From: Meconema thalassinum
Lineage: Eukaryota; Arthropoda; Insecta; Orthoptera; Tettigoniidae
NCBI GenBank assembly: GCA_946902985.2
Contig: OX336388.2
Location: forward strand, 375,273,387 to 375,337,386
DNA length: 64,000 bases
Direction: 5' to 3'
The translations under genes and the position numbers were made by a program. Positions 40,903 through 51,554 of the stretch are shown one piece after another (within the stretch, counting starts at the first letter, position 1; each line of letters opens with the position of its first letter). Below the pieces are notes generated by a model. The model saw only the letters and a list, made by a program, of their open reading frames with translations, was not told the DNA's origin and did not search any database.

Positions 40903-41325
40903 GGAGTCCTGTCGCATTGTACGGATGCGAGTGTTGGCCGACACCAACAGTGACAGAACGTCGCTTAGGCGTTATGAAGACCAAGATGTTGCGATGGACA
41001 GCGGGTGTCACCAAAATGGATCATGTTTCCAATGACAACATCAGGAAACGGTTTGAAATTGCACCAATCAGTGGAAAGATGCGGAAGTGCCGTCTGCGTT
41101 GGTTTGGGCATGTTCTACGAGCGGAAGCGGACACAATTGCAAAGACTGGCTACACTATACAAGAGACCTAAGGGAAGATCGAAGCTACATAGAGATCTGA
41201 AGAACCAACACATCATCCTGACATGTCCCGAGACAGAAACAAATGGCGACAACGTAGTCATATGGCGGACCCTGCAGCTAGACGGGACAAACGCTAAGGA
41301 AGAAGAAAAAGAGGACGAGGAGTGA
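40903..41325 (+). pseudogene. RTE-like LINE C-terminal fragment (second clade)
   Basis: Frames read RSPVALYGCECWPTPTVTER, LGVMKTKMLRWTAGVTKMDH and MRKCRLRWFGHVLRAEADTI, then a decayed stretch ending MADPAARRDK. This is a recognisably different C-terminus (YG-ECW, MLRW--GVT-MD, RLRW-GHV-R) from the FYGH copies and is typical of another widespread RTE-like subgroup. A frameshift is near 41165. Confidence 0.82.
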
Positions 41326-41439
41326 AGTGCGAATGGAAACCACGCTCTACCCAGGTATTCTCAATAGGCTGAGTGGACACCATTCCTGCAATCAGACCAA
41401 ATTAAATTTCTTGTCAGAGCCGTGAATTGAATCCAGAAC

Positions 41440-42195
41440 CTTTGGATGATGATGATGATGATAATTGTTGTTTTAAGGGGCCTAACATCTAGGTTATCGG
41501 CTCCTAATGGTTTGGGTGATCGTGAAGATGATAATGAAATGCAAACTATAACTAAAAACTAACTACTAACTTATATACCAGAAGAAGAAATGGAAAAACA
41601 AAAGGAGAATAAGGCAAATAAAGGACAGGAGGAAAAAAAATGCCCTCAACCCTCGAAGAATACGGATTGCGGGACTTGGAAGGAAGGAGAGCCATGAAAG
41701 GCAGAGAGAAACGTGAAAGAGGAGAGGGTCCACCCCACAGGTAAGGGACAAAAGGGGGAATCCGGACCCAGCTCAGGAATCCCTCGGGGTCGCCAACTCC
41801 CGAACTCACCAGCCGTGAGCCCCTGAGGGTGTAGCAATATCCAGGGTGCACCAGAAGTGGTGGGGCTACATACACCCTTCCTCCTTGAGGGCCTTGAGCA
41901 GAAGGCAGGAGAGAACAGGAAAAGAAAAGAAGGCTGACCCCTCGCAGAAGGAGGGTATCAGAAAATATGAGACAAGGGCCAATTAAGACGGGAAAGGAAG
42001 AGACTCCCTAGGCCTCGGATACCCTAATACCGTTGGGGTCGGAAGAGAACAAGAGTTGACCAAGTGAGGTCGAAAGGAAAGAAGACAGAGAGGAGCCCTG
42101 CACAAGTAAGTGGAAGCAATCCCGAACTCAGCTGGAGCCCCGTGGTCGCCAACCCACGTCCCACTAGATGTGAGCCCCTGGGGGGCAGAACCTTT
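41440..42195. repeat. Dispersed repeat, two diverged copies
   Basis: It starts with (GATGAT)n and AATTGTTGTTTTAAGGGGC, GGTTATCGGCTCC. Two units end alike: GTCGCCAACTCCCGAACTCA with GTGAGCCCCTGAGGG (41790-41830) and GTCGCCAACCCACGTCCCAC with GTGAGCCCCTGGGGG (42148-42185). The purine-rich body (GGAAAGAAGACAG) has no coding potential. The ending is a repeat type I associate with insect genomes, class unknown. Confidence 0.55.
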
Positions 42196-42214
42196 GGATC
42201 TGGAGTCTAAATAC

Positions 42215-42784
42215 ACTCACCGGCAATAAAAGCGAAACACTACAAATTTCAGACTAAACTCAATGTTGGACCGTTCCAAACCTTGTATTAATCAAATACC
42301 ATGGCATTACAACAATATAGCAATGTATGTTAAGTTATTTACCTTAATTAGAACAATAATTAACAAACATTATTGTTCAAGACAATCACAACAGTGCACA
42401 AACACAAATTTGGAAATGACGAAACATGGAATCCATTGCACTGTAACACTGTATGATTACGAATGTTGTAGACAAACTGTAATGTCCACAAAAATACGCG
42501 ACACGAGAATTCACAGCAATAAACCTTAAGACAGCCGTTTGTGGTTATTTTTGTCCAAAGGCGGGAGACGGTATCATTAGTGTCGTGATTGTCCCGATCA
42601 ACAATGTGTATCAATATTATTGCGCTGAAACTTCTCAGATGAGCTAATTAACTCATGATTAACTCACGACACATTGCCATGTCGCAGGAAAGTTACAACA
42701 TTCATTTGATAACAGATATGAAACAGATAAACATTTGCGTTTTGTCCGAGATTCGTAGTGTTTCGCTTTTTATGCCGGTGAGTG
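42215..42784. mobile_element. Tc1/mariner-type MITE, 570 bp
   Basis: The TIRs are CACTCACCGGCAATAAAAGC at the left and the complement of CACTCACCGGCATAAAAAGC at the right, continuing CGAAACACTAC. TA is at 42213-42214 and 42785-42786. There is no transposase. TIR start and TA target fit Tc1/mariner. Confidence 0.9.
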
Positions 42785-42789
42785 TATAT

Positions 42790-43535
42790 ACCACGAAACC
42801 ACAGAAGGCGACTTAAACACCTCATCAAAGCCATGGTCCAGGAAGGCAGACATCGCTAACTAATACAGCACGAGGCAATTAGAAAAGGAGAAAGAGAATA
42901 GCAGACAGAGAGAATAGGAAATGAAGTGAAAGAGAGAATGATAGAAAAAGAGAAAAAAAGACGAGACGAGGAACAAGGGAGTCAAAAATGTTTTCATCCA
43001 GCGGCTGAAAAATCCTGAATACAATGTAATTGAAGTGCCATCAAGTTAACAGTGAAACAAGAGAATTAAAGCTTATCATGACTGGAGACTGACACAGAAA
43101 GGTACTTGCTTTGACAGGTGGGGTGGCCAAGGTTACATGTTAAATAACACAAACCCTGGGGAGGCGAACCATCACAGTTCAAATGACGCCGCAATTCAAT
43201 TTGTGGCGAACACCGATTGCATTACGGCCTTCCCTTCCTCTCGGTCGGGGCCAATCGATGATGAGGACATACTCATTATGACTGGACACAATGCGGATAT
43301 GACAGCGAGAGGGCGACCATATAGACTGTATCTTCACCTGCACTAGAATGTCACGTGTGAGAACAATTAACAACAATGTGCACACAAACACGGAGCGTTC
43401 AATTCTACAGGGTGATTTTTGGCGTGTTCGACGTGTGCCACGCAACTCGCTGGCCGGGAGCTTACGGCTCACCGCCCAGCACGTGTCACGTGTCAGCCGT
43501 CTTAGACTTCTGGACATCTCTGTCATCAGCCCCGG
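42790..43535. other. Unassigned sequence
   Basis: Purine-rich GAGAAAGAGA stretch at 42880-42980. ORFs of 69 and 127 codons on opposite strands near 43137-43562 are not recognised. Confidence 0.35.
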
Positions 43536-43780
43536 GTGTTTAGGTGGTGTTGTTTTTTTCATTTTTCTGATGACCTGTGTTTCTATGGTGACTGTAGTAG
43601 TGTATGTAACTGTAGCTATTAGAGTCGTGGATGGGATAAGTGTCTCGAGACTTTAATTGAGGCACCATCCCGCCATTTGGCTGGTGGGAGTGTGGAAAAA
43701 ATACTGGTAGAAAACCACACTCAGGATAGCCGCTGTCAGTGCCGGGATTCGAACCTCTGATCTCCGGACAGTGTGTTTTA
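43536..43780 (-). mobile_element. SINE (family S3)
   Basis: GATGACCTGTGTTTCTATGG, the core rewritten as GGCACCATCCCGCCATTTGG, and the head with box B seen as GGGATTCGAACCTCTG at 43744-43759 (minus-strand GGTTCGAATCCC). Flanking duplications were not resolved. Confidence 0.75.
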
Positions 43781-44456
43781 ACTAGGTATAACTAATATCT
43801 TATTAAAAAACCCTAGTCAAACACTAACGACTGTGGTTCAATCAGAGTATTAAACGTACCTGTTTCGGAATATCAATGATTCCATCATCAGCGTGATAAA
43901 TATTAAACCTTAGAAACTAATTAACAGTATCAAGAAAATGGATATCCTTACAAACAGTTTTAAGTTTAAAATAATGAAAACATTCAAATAACTTAAAGCA
44001 ATTGACATGCAAATGGAAAAATACCTTAAAAATGCTATTTTGATCTATTAATATCTCAAATAATATATAGATTTCTCTTTTCGTAAAATGTAGATATGTA
44101 AAAAGGTACGTGAATCGTCGTTTCAAATTGAACATTTTATCGAGAAAGAAATCGTAATCAAATACTGTCAAAAGATCATTCACAAAACTTCAAAATGATA
44201 CTTCACTCGGTAGATTATCTGATTCGCATGTGAACATAATGTGTAGAAAAACACAGCCTATGTACGAAATATGAAATGATTATCAATTGATTTGGAATTA
44301 ACTATTTGAAATGTAATGCCATAACTTAACGTCCTTTATACATTTCACTGAGTACTTTACAGAAGAGTGTAATTTAAAGGTTTTCATTTCAATATACAGA
44401 CATGTATTTCAACTTCAAAATGTGTTAGTAATGAAGAACATTGTAACATATCTGTA
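43781..44456. other. Unassigned AT-rich sequence
   Basis: Contains CCTGTTTCGGAATATCAATG and CCATCATCAGCG, a style of dispersed-repeat ending, but no assignable family. The minus ORF 43917-44183 is AT-driven. Confidence 0.35.
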
Positions 44457-44812
44457 ACAAGTAGTTCCGTGAAGAACTAAATAGCCTATTTTCATACATC
44501 CTACTTGCATTAATTGCCTCTGTCAACATACACAATTTCAGTTTGATTGCTCCAATAGATTCGTAGATATTGAGAACTATCTAAATATTTCGGATGGTCG
44601 CCATATTGGATTTTTATATATGTAGGCAATAGAGTTATGCACTATTAGATGACGATTATTACGTAGTTTCATTATTCAAACGTTGACTTTGTTCGCATGA
44701 TTAGGACACAAGAAATAAAAACATAATTTTAAAATTTCGCACCGACGCCATCTTGAGGTTATGGAAACAATTGAACTAAATTAGATGTCAGTGCATTACA
44801 ATGTGGATTATA
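44457..44812 (+). repeat. Family H copy, 5' part only
   Basis: Begins ACAAGTAGTTCCGTGAAGAA and AGCCTATTTTCATACATCC and breaks off after the module with TTGAGGTTATGG and ACAATTGAACTAAATTAGA. Confidence 0.75.
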
Positions 44813-44814
44813 AG

Positions 44815-44995
44815 ACAAATAACACACACCCAAGTATACGGGGCTACATGACCACGATGTCCTAAAGTCCCTCAATAAATCAACAACTACTTATTCTAAC
44901 ATGCATTAACCGGGAACAGAACCCGGCCCACTTTGGTGAGAGGCACGTATCTTGACCACCACGCATGCCATTACGCCCCTTTTACGAGGTAGGGC
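44815..44995 (-). mobile_element. tRNA-like SINE head, minus copy
   Basis: On the minus strand: GGCGTAATGGCATGCGTGG, GGTCAAGATACGTGCCTCTC and box B GGGTTCTGTTCCCGG (one change from consensus). Left of it CCAAGTATACGGGGCTACAT is an S3 end block in plus orientation. This head faces the copy at 44996. Confidence 0.7.
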
Positions 44996-45240
44996 GTGGT
45001 GGTGCAGTGATCAAGCTGTTAGCCTCTCACCAAGACGGACCGGGTTCGATTCCCGGTCAATGCATGTGATTTTTTTGAAGTGAAATATCACGTCCTGTGG
45101 TTTGGATTCCACGTAAAATGGAAGTCCCGTGGCTCATGATCGCGAAATTAACGGTCACGTAAAACTACAACCATTATTTTCATTTTACGAGGGATTTTCC
45201 TGAAATGGCAACCTGTGTCCCAAAGCCCTCACTCAACACG
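44996..45240 (+). mobile_element. tRNA-derived SINE, plus copy
   Basis: The head has AGGGCGTGGTGGTGCAGTGA, TCAAGCTGTTAGCCTCTCAC and a perfect box B GGGTTCGATTCCCGG, then GAAGTGAAATATCACGTCC and GTCCCGTGGCTC. It is too long and lacks acceptor-stem pairing for a functional tRNA. It forms an inverted pair with 44815-44995. Confidence 0.8.
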
Positions 45241-45575
45241 CGAGCCTTCGAACGCAAGTCGTTGGAGATATATTTCATGTAAATAACACAATGAGAAACA
45301 TCCGATTGATATGCTGAATGGGAGTAATTCTTCATAAATATTCTTTAAGGCTCAATGTGCGGTAAGGAAAACATATCATCAATTCAGGCTTGTCTTTATT
45401 TACGAATCTTTCATACGACAAGGAAATCATCATAGTTTATTCAAGAGCATGCATTTTCTATTACAAAGTTTACCAGAGGTTCGGTTTGTATATAGGTTAC
45501 ACTAAATTCCAGGCAGAGAAACACAGGTTGTGTATTTTAATAACATTAGGCTTTAACCCTAGAACGGTAGCGTTA
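45241..45575. other. Unassigned sequence
   Basis: Short ORF only (45390-45707, which runs into the next SINE); nothing recognised. Confidence 0.35.
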
Positions 45576-45940
45576 ATTGGTTGGTTCCTCAGTTTAGGGG
45601 CTGCGACAACGCGGTATGTAGCCCCGTGTACTTTGAATGCGTGTAGAATCTGTCTGATAACCAGTGTTAATTGTGATGACTGTATTAGTGTGTGTTATCT
45701 GTTTTAAATTCAAGTAAGGACTGCAGACATTCGATTTTCAAGTAGTTCCTACTTTTGCTACCAAACGCCGCCGCCAACGACCAACTAGTTCTAAACTTGG
45801 TTACTAGAACCACCGCAGTCGGCTCCTGGCGACGAACGTTGGAATCTAAGAGCGTTAGTCAAATCTAACCAATAATTTAGCTTCACACAAGTGTAGTTAG
45901 TGGAAGGTTCTTTATCATCCCATAAATCTATGAATGGTTG
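45576..45940 (-). mobile_element. SINE (long S3-related family S5), copy 1
   Basis: TAGCCCCGTGTACTTTGAAT, CTGTCTGATAACCAGTGTTA, GGACTGCAGACATTC, CCTACTTTTGCTACC and TTTAGCTTCACACAAGTGTA appear in order, as in the copies at 45942 and 61385. It is truncated at its head. Confidence 0.78.
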
Positions 45941-45941
45941 G

Positions 45942-46440
45942 TTGGTTGGTTCCTTAGTTTAGGGGCTGCGACAACGCGGTCATGTATCCCCGTGTACTTT
46001 GGGTGTGTGCAGAATCTGTCTGATAACCGGTGTTAATTGTGATGGCTGTATTAGTGTGTGTATCTGTTTTAATTCAAGTAAGGACTGCAGACATTTTTCC
46101 AAGTAGTTCCTACTTTTGCCGCCAAACGTCACCGTCAACGACCAACTAGTTCAGAACATAGTTACCAGATGCCACCGCAGTCGGCTCCTGACGACGAACG
46201 TAGGAACCTACGAACGTTCGTCAAATATAACCTATAATTTAGCTTCACACAAGTGTAGTTAGTGGAAGGTTCATGTATCATGCCATAAATATATGACATG
46301 GGACCGCTGGCTTTCCTTCCCATCCGAAGGAAGGCATACTGAGGAATTTTCAACGCTCTTAAAATCCGACGACTTCGGCCGGGTTTGAACCCGCGACCTT
46401 GGGCATGCTACCAACTACGCCTCCGAAGCCACCGGTTGTT
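45942..46440 (-). mobile_element. SINE family S5, copy 2, near full length
   Basis: About 500 bp on the minus strand. The head at 46370-46435 has box B in the form GGTTTGAACCCGCGACC (minus: GGTCGCGGGTTCAAACC) and TGGCTTCGGAGGCG box A. The body holds GGACCGCTGGCTTTCC and the S3 end block. The copy at 45576 lies immediately beside it in the same orientation, so the pair is tandem. Confidence 0.82.
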
Positions 46441-46670
46441 ATCGGTAGCGCTTCCCATCGGCTACGACCACCATTCTAGAAACTGATATTAAATACCACT
46501 TACGTCAACTCTTATTTCTCTCTCTAGACTAGCAGAATGAAGAAGATTTTGAAAATTTTTGATTTCTTTTTTTTTTGGGGGGGGACTATATTTTGGACTA
46601 TATTTTTGTGTGTAACATCTTTCCACTCGGTTGCTGGATATTATTTTTGGGAGTGATTTTGGAAAAGGGA
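46441..46670. other. Unassigned with a T/G homopolymer
   Basis: TTTTTTTTTTGGGGGGGG at 46567-46585. Nothing else was recognised. Confidence 0.35.
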
Positions 46671-46677
46671 CAGAAAT

Positions 46678-47160
46678 GGGACGGAAATGTGTAAGAGGAA
46701 ACATCGCATACGGTTTACTTCAAGGTTTGGAGGCTCCATTAAAGATATTTCTACAATAAATCATCTTCAAGTTGTCATTATTTGGTGTGAAAATATTCAT
46801 TGTATTATATTTGCTGAAAACAATATTATGATTTATTAAATCTTCATACTTCTGCTGTATTCTTATTTAATGTAAGCATTCGAGGGACTGTCGGCCACGG
46901 AAATGGGACGGAAATGTGTGAGAGGAAACATCGCATACAGTTTACTTCAAGGTTTGGAGGCTCCATTAAAGATATTCTTACAATGAATCATCTTCAAGTT
47001 GTCGTTCTTTGGTGTGAACATATTAATTATATCATATTTCCTGAAAACAATTATGATTTATTAATTAAATCTTCATACTTTTGCTGTGGAATGTATATCG
47101 CATACGGTTTACTTCAAGGTTTGGAGGCCCGTTTCCTGAAATCCTGTAGGCTGTGATACG
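46678..47160. repeat. 227-bp tandem repeat, two copies plus partial third
   Basis: The first unit starts GGGACGGAAATGTGTAAGAG at 46678, the second at 46905; both contain CATCGCATACNGTTTACTTC, AAGGTTTGGAGGCTCC and ATCATCTTCAAGTTGTC. A third partial begins at about 47096. The plus ORF 46914-47156 comes from the repeat. Confidence 0.88.
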
Positions 47161-47640
47161 TCTGTCTATGGTAAGTTTAGTGTTCTTAGGAGGTGACGTG
47201 AGATTGAACTAGAGTTGTTATGTTAGGAGGACATGCAAGATGGCCAGCAAGACGTTGGAGCGCTTGAGTGAGGGTTGCTGGAACACGTCAAGCGGGAGTG
47301 TCTGCTCTGTGGATTCCAGAGGTGTGAGAGACAATGGGAGGAAGGCTTTGTAAAGGAATAGATGAAGGTTATGAATTGTGATATTAAAAATTGTTTGAGA
47401 TAAATGTGAAGAAATATATAAAAGGAAATATTTAATATCTCGCGAACCAATAATTCTAGGGACTTGTAGGAGGTGTCCTAGGAGTCGGGGTGTCGCCCCC
47501 CATTTTTCTATTCCCCTCTTAATTTAACCAAAGGACCCAAAACCAAAGGGTCATAGGCTTTTTAATATTTCGCGAACCAATAACGCTGTATGAGGTGTTG
47601 TAGGACTCGGGGTGACGCCCCTTTTTTCATGATTTTGTTA
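47161..47640. repeat. Diverged direct repeat
   Basis: CTCGCGAACCAATAATTC at 47442 and TTCGCGAACCAATAACGC at 47570 start two related units that both lead into GGAGTCGGGGTGTCGCCCC or GGACTCGGGGTGACGCCCC. No function is recognised. Confidence 0.55.
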
Positions 47641-47649
47641 TTTGCAGAG

Positions 47650-47781
47650 ATGGGTAAATCCAGAGCAGAATATATGCGAAATTATCGACAAAAGAAACGT
47701 GAGAAAAAATTAAAAACTGGACGAGTACAGCCGAAAAAATTGACTTCACATATATTTCATCTCAATTTCATAGTAGGATAA
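47650..47781 (+). CDS. Short basic ORF, probably transposon-derived
   Basis: From the ATG at 47650 it reads MGKSRAEYMRNYRQKKREKK, then LKTGRVQPKKLTSH. The start resembles the AE..R.YR.K motif found at the N-terminus of several insect mobile-element proteins, but the remainder is too short for assignment. It could be the leftover first segment of an element. Confidence 0.25.
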   Translation: MGKSRAEYMRNYRQKKREKKLKTGRVQPKKLTSHIFHLNFIVG

Positions 47782-47822
47782 CATGTCAGATGTTACACCA
47801 TCATATGCTACTACTGTAAGGC

Positions 47823-47829
47823 TAGTAAT

Positions 47830-47864
<35 letters not shown>

Positions 47865-48230
47865 CATTTTTGGAATTTTTGAGCAGTTTTTCACCAATTT
47901 TGACTAATTGTGCTTGTTTTCTTTTTGGATTTTGACTGATTTTGATTGTGGTTTTGTGGACTTTTCAAGCTATTTTGACTATTTTTTAATGTTGACAATA
48001 TTTTTTTGTGTTTTCTTAGATTTCAAGTATTGTTTTCGTTGTTTTTTTAATTTTTGAGTCGTTTTGAAAAATTCTGATTGCTTTTTGCATTTTGATTTTT
48101 GTGTGTGAGTTTTTATATTTTGGGTTTTTACTAATTTGGTTTGTATTTTAGTACTGCCCAACTCGGGTGGTGACTGGGAAAGCAGAAGTGTATCCCTTTT
48201 CGTCGTGGAGACGAACGCTAGCATTCTAGG
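47823..48230. repeat. (TTTA)n and strand-asymmetric T/G-rich block
   Basis: (ATTT)n is at 47829-47863. It is followed to about 48150 by a plus strand dominated by T and G (TTTTGAC, TTTTTGG words), which makes an 81-codon lysine-rich minus ORF that is not a gene. Confidence 0.6.
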
Positions 48231-48352
48231 GTTAAATAAATGTTACCAAAATAAGAAAAACAAAAAAACTATTGGAATTATTCATAAAAAAGTATAAATA
48301 TCTAAATCATAGGCATATGGTCAGAATGTTTTTGTTCTTATTCTTGTAGATT

Positions 48353-48465
48353 ATTTAGGGGCGTTACGACATCGTGGTCATGTAGCCCCGTGTATTTGGG
48401 TGTGGGTAGAATCTCTGATAACCTGTGTCACTGTTAGGCCTGTACTTATGTGTGTACTTGTAATT
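48353..48465 (-). mobile_element. SINE end fragment (family S3)
   Basis: GTCATGTAGCCCCGTGTATT, GGGTAGAATCTCTGATAACC and GTGTCACTGTTAGG belong to the S3 3' end. It is truncated. Confidence 0.65.
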
Positions 48466-49199
48466 GAAGTAGGATTTACGAAGGAAGCAAGAAAAAGAAT
48501 TGACCAATGTAAGTCGACAGGAAAGAGACTGAGATGTGGCAATGCCGTGTTCAAATGGGTTCTAGTAATCACCAATCCATACCCCATTTGTGAGCTCCTT
48601 TGGGGGTACGGTAAATCTTTAGGCTAAATTACCCGAGAGATGAATTTGGAGCGAGCTGAAAACCGTCATAGCGCAATATCTCGGACATGCCAAGCCAAGA
48701 TGTTGTGATAAATGTGGCCCAGAAATACGCACAGCTGACCTGGCACGGCATGACCCAGCGATAGTATCAGCTCAGCACGGCTGTTATCGATTACGCGGTA
48801 CAACCACAAGCCCATTCATTTCGTTATATACGAGCCACGAGCCAACGCCGTAAAAACAGACATTAAAAGAGAAATCGGTCAGAAACAGAACTTAGTCAAT
48901 TTATGCCACGCCAGACTTGCGATTTATTTCTTTTGTATGTATTTTCATTTTGACACTACGATTTGCCATCAGAATATCATAAGAATTGACACGAGCCACA
49001 AGCTAGTTTTTTTAATCATTCTCGAAATAAGATCTAACTGAAAACAGAACGTTTGTACGCGAGAATCAATAGCCTACTAAACCAATTTTCCCTTCCCAAA
49101 AGTGCAATGGTATTTCCACTTCGGAGATCGAAGGTTCGAATACCAATGCTTACAGCAGCGTACTTTGTTAATCTGTACTATTTAAGACCCGGAGTGAAA
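48466..49199. other. Unassigned sequence
   Basis: Only short unrecognised ORFs (48378-48627). No repeat was noted. Confidence 0.35.
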
Positions 49200-49518
49200 T
49201 GAAAATCCACAGCCTGCTTCCAGTCTCCGACCGGGTCAGGAATGGAATGAATGAAGCCCCCATCTAGCGGCGAGGATATGAACTGTGCCGGCTGCCGAGG
49301 CCTGACGCACTCCTCTGGGGCAATGATTAAATGAATGACAGATGAAATGAAATGATAGTGTTGCTGAAATGGAATTTTGACAGGGAAAACCGGAGTACCC
49401 GGAGATAAACCTGTCTGCCTCCGTTTTGTCCAGCACAGATCTCACATGGAGTAACCGGGATTTGAACCACGGACCCAGCGGTGAGAGGCCGGCGTGCTGC
49501 CGCCTAAGCCACGGAGGC
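49200..49518 (-). mobile_element. tRNA-derived SINE (family S1)
   Basis: It is nearly identical to 20632-20956: box B GGTTCAAATCCCGG near 49470, head end GCCTCCGTGGCTTAGGCGG at 49500-49518. A flanking duplication could not be read with confidence. Confidence 0.92.
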
Positions 49519-49551
49519 TAGTATGAATAGATGCTGTTGTTAATTATTCAT

Positions 49552-49845
49552 TTCAGGGCTTTGCGACATTGTGGTCATTTATCCCCGTGTACTTGCGTGA
49601 GTGGAGACTTTGCCTGACAACTTGTGTTATTGTGGTGACTGTAGTGGTGTGGGTATTTGTAATGCAGGCGAGGATTGGGTAAGGAGATGGTCATAGTCTT
49701 AACTCAGGAACCATCCCTGCATTTGCCAGGAGTAGAAGTGGGGAACCATGGAAAACCTTTTCCAGGATGACTGAGATAGGAATCGACCCCACCTCTTCGT
49801 AGTTTTGCCTCAAGAGCTGAGTGGACTCCGTTCCAGCTATCAGTC
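49552..49845 (-). mobile_element. SINE (family S3) with core
   Basis: GTCATTTATCCCCGTGTACT, TGACAACTTGTGTTATTGTG, the core GGAACCATCCCTGCATTTGC and GGGGAACCATGGAAAACC, and box B as GGAATCGACCCCACC (minus GGTGGGGTCGATTCC). Minus strand, almost full length. Confidence 0.85.
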
Positions 49846-50013
49846 CAGAATTAAAGATTTTCAGCATTACAGAGCCCCTTAAGTTGGCATCATCTATTAA
49901 TAATAACAATGTTGTTAAGAGTGATATTAATAAAAATATCGGAGCATCCCTTCAGAAGATATGGGGACAGTTACATCGTGACTGTTCTTATAGGATAGCC
50001 CAACTACCAAATA

Positions 50014-50320
50014 CACTGACCGACAAAAAATGACGATCACTTGAAAAAATCAACATTACTTTCATTCAATACATAAATATGCACGGTATAGGCCTAGTAC
50101 AGTACATACTATAGTTATAGCATGGAAGTAAGGTTAATTGGTTTCCTGGATGCATTGAAACAATGGCATGAAAAATGGTAATGCATCCAGGAAAACAGTT
50201 AACCTTACTTCCATGCTATAAACAGTAACCTATGTACTAGGGCTAGAGCATTCATATTTATGATGTAAATGAAAGTAATGTTGAATTGTTCAAGTGACCG
50301 GTTTCTTTTGCCGGTCAGTG
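50014..50320. mobile_element. Foldback Tc1/mariner-type MITE, 307 bp
   Basis: The ends are CACTGACCGACAAAAAATG and the complement of CACTGACCGGCAAAAGAAA. The whole element folds back: CATGGAAGTAAGGTTAA near 50125 pairs with TTAACCTTACTTCCATG near 50200, with a loop of about 25 bp near 50163. TA precedes the left end; the right flank reads AA, so one target base may have mutated. Confidence 0.88.
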
Positions 50321-50895
50321 AATTTTTAATGAAGAAAGGAGGCTAAATAATAGCGGATGATTCAATGTTGGTGAAATCTAATACAGACCCTCGGGGCGGG
50401 AAGTTGAATACAGTTCAGCACCATTTTGAATTGGAGAAACTCTATAGAAACCAAGATGAGCTCCGATATTAAGCAGCAACGATTTGCCGTCATATTAATA
50501 CGAGTAGCAAAAGATGTGGAACGCGGGATATAACGATGTGATCTCGAATGCTCTGGCGCACAATGTCAGCTTTTGGGAGAATCACTGACAACAAGAAACA
50601 CACTGGCAGATCCCAAACAATGATGGAATTCACTCAGCTATGATAAAAACTATGTAGAAACTTTTAAGCTAATCCCAGAGGAGTGTCTAGCTTCTTCACA
50701 CTTGATGGGCTCCTTTGGGAAATACTTTTGTTCGTTTCGAGATGAGGGTCAGTCCCACCGCTACTGGTTATCAATAACTTAGCGGCCAAAATCGCACCCT
50801 ACTGACGTAGCTCAGAATGTGAGAGTTTCAAACAATAATAAAGATCTGCGGTTGGGGACAATGTTCCAATCCCATCTTCAGTGAGGCTTTACTCA
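50321..50895. other. Unassigned sequence
   Basis: No feature recognised. Confidence 0.35.
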
Positions 50896-51110
50896 GATTA
50901 TTTCGACTGGCTACGTGGCGCAGCGGTAACGTTCTCGCCTGCTGTTCCCAAGATTGCAGGATTTTGTGCCCATGAACTTACTGTGTTGTTTCGTATGAGA
51001 TTTAAATTCTCCTCTATTATTAGTATTTATAGTATTAGCCTATTGTGTGCAGGCAATTTGAATCGAGCTTCTATGGACTGCATATTAACAATCAACTTCA
51101 TTTATGTCTA
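50896..51110 (+). mobile_element. Decayed tRNA-derived SINE
   Basis: GGCTACGTGGCGCAGCGGTA is a good box A region. Box B is decayed (GCAGGATTTTGTGCCC at about 50957). The downstream body is not assigned. Confidence 0.5.
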
Positions 51111-51545
51111 GATCTTTTTCTTCTACCAACCTTGACATCCTCCCAGTGTTTCTTGAGTCCATCAATCAGTGTCTTCTTTCGTGTTTCTGGTAGAGGCCCT
51201 ATCTGTCTCCTGGGCTCAGATTCCACTTTCAAACTTTTGATAGTTTTTAACCATATTTGTTGAAATTCAAAACTGTCGTGGATTTTCGTTTCTGGAATAC
51301 CAATTTACATCTGTTCTTTCTCACATTCTTGGAACCATCTCCATTTCGTTGCAATTGCCAATTGGAAATTGCAGATTTTCTTAGTCAGTCGGTCATCAGA
51401 CATGACCTACGGAAGATGTGCCCATAGAACAGGGATCTTTATCTTTCTGATGGACGACATTATTGGTTCTATCATGGTGTATAGTTTTTCATTGGATCTC
51501 AATCGTACCTGGCAGTAACCCATCTGTTGCCTATTATTATTATTA
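51111..51545 (-). pseudogene. RTE-type LINE fragment (stack copy 1)
   Basis: Minus-strand frames give LRSNEKLYTMIEPIMSSIRK, decayed FYGH region and then the linker to the C-terminus. It is frameshifted throughout. An (ATT)n run at 51534-51553 separates it from copy 2. Confidence 0.65.
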
Positions 51546-51554
51546 TTATTATTC

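Noticed and set aside
41552..42216. Proline-rich minus ORFs of 61-107 codons
   Set aside because: They fall in a purine-rich dispersed repeat present as two diverged units; composition explains the open frames.
43179..43562. 127-codon minus ORF
   Set aside because: No recognisable domain, an overlapping opposite-strand ORF of similar length, and its end lies in SINE sequence.
44990..45070. Possible functional tRNA gene
   Set aside because: Good box A and box B, but no acceptor-stem pairing or proper length, and it continues into a SINE body.
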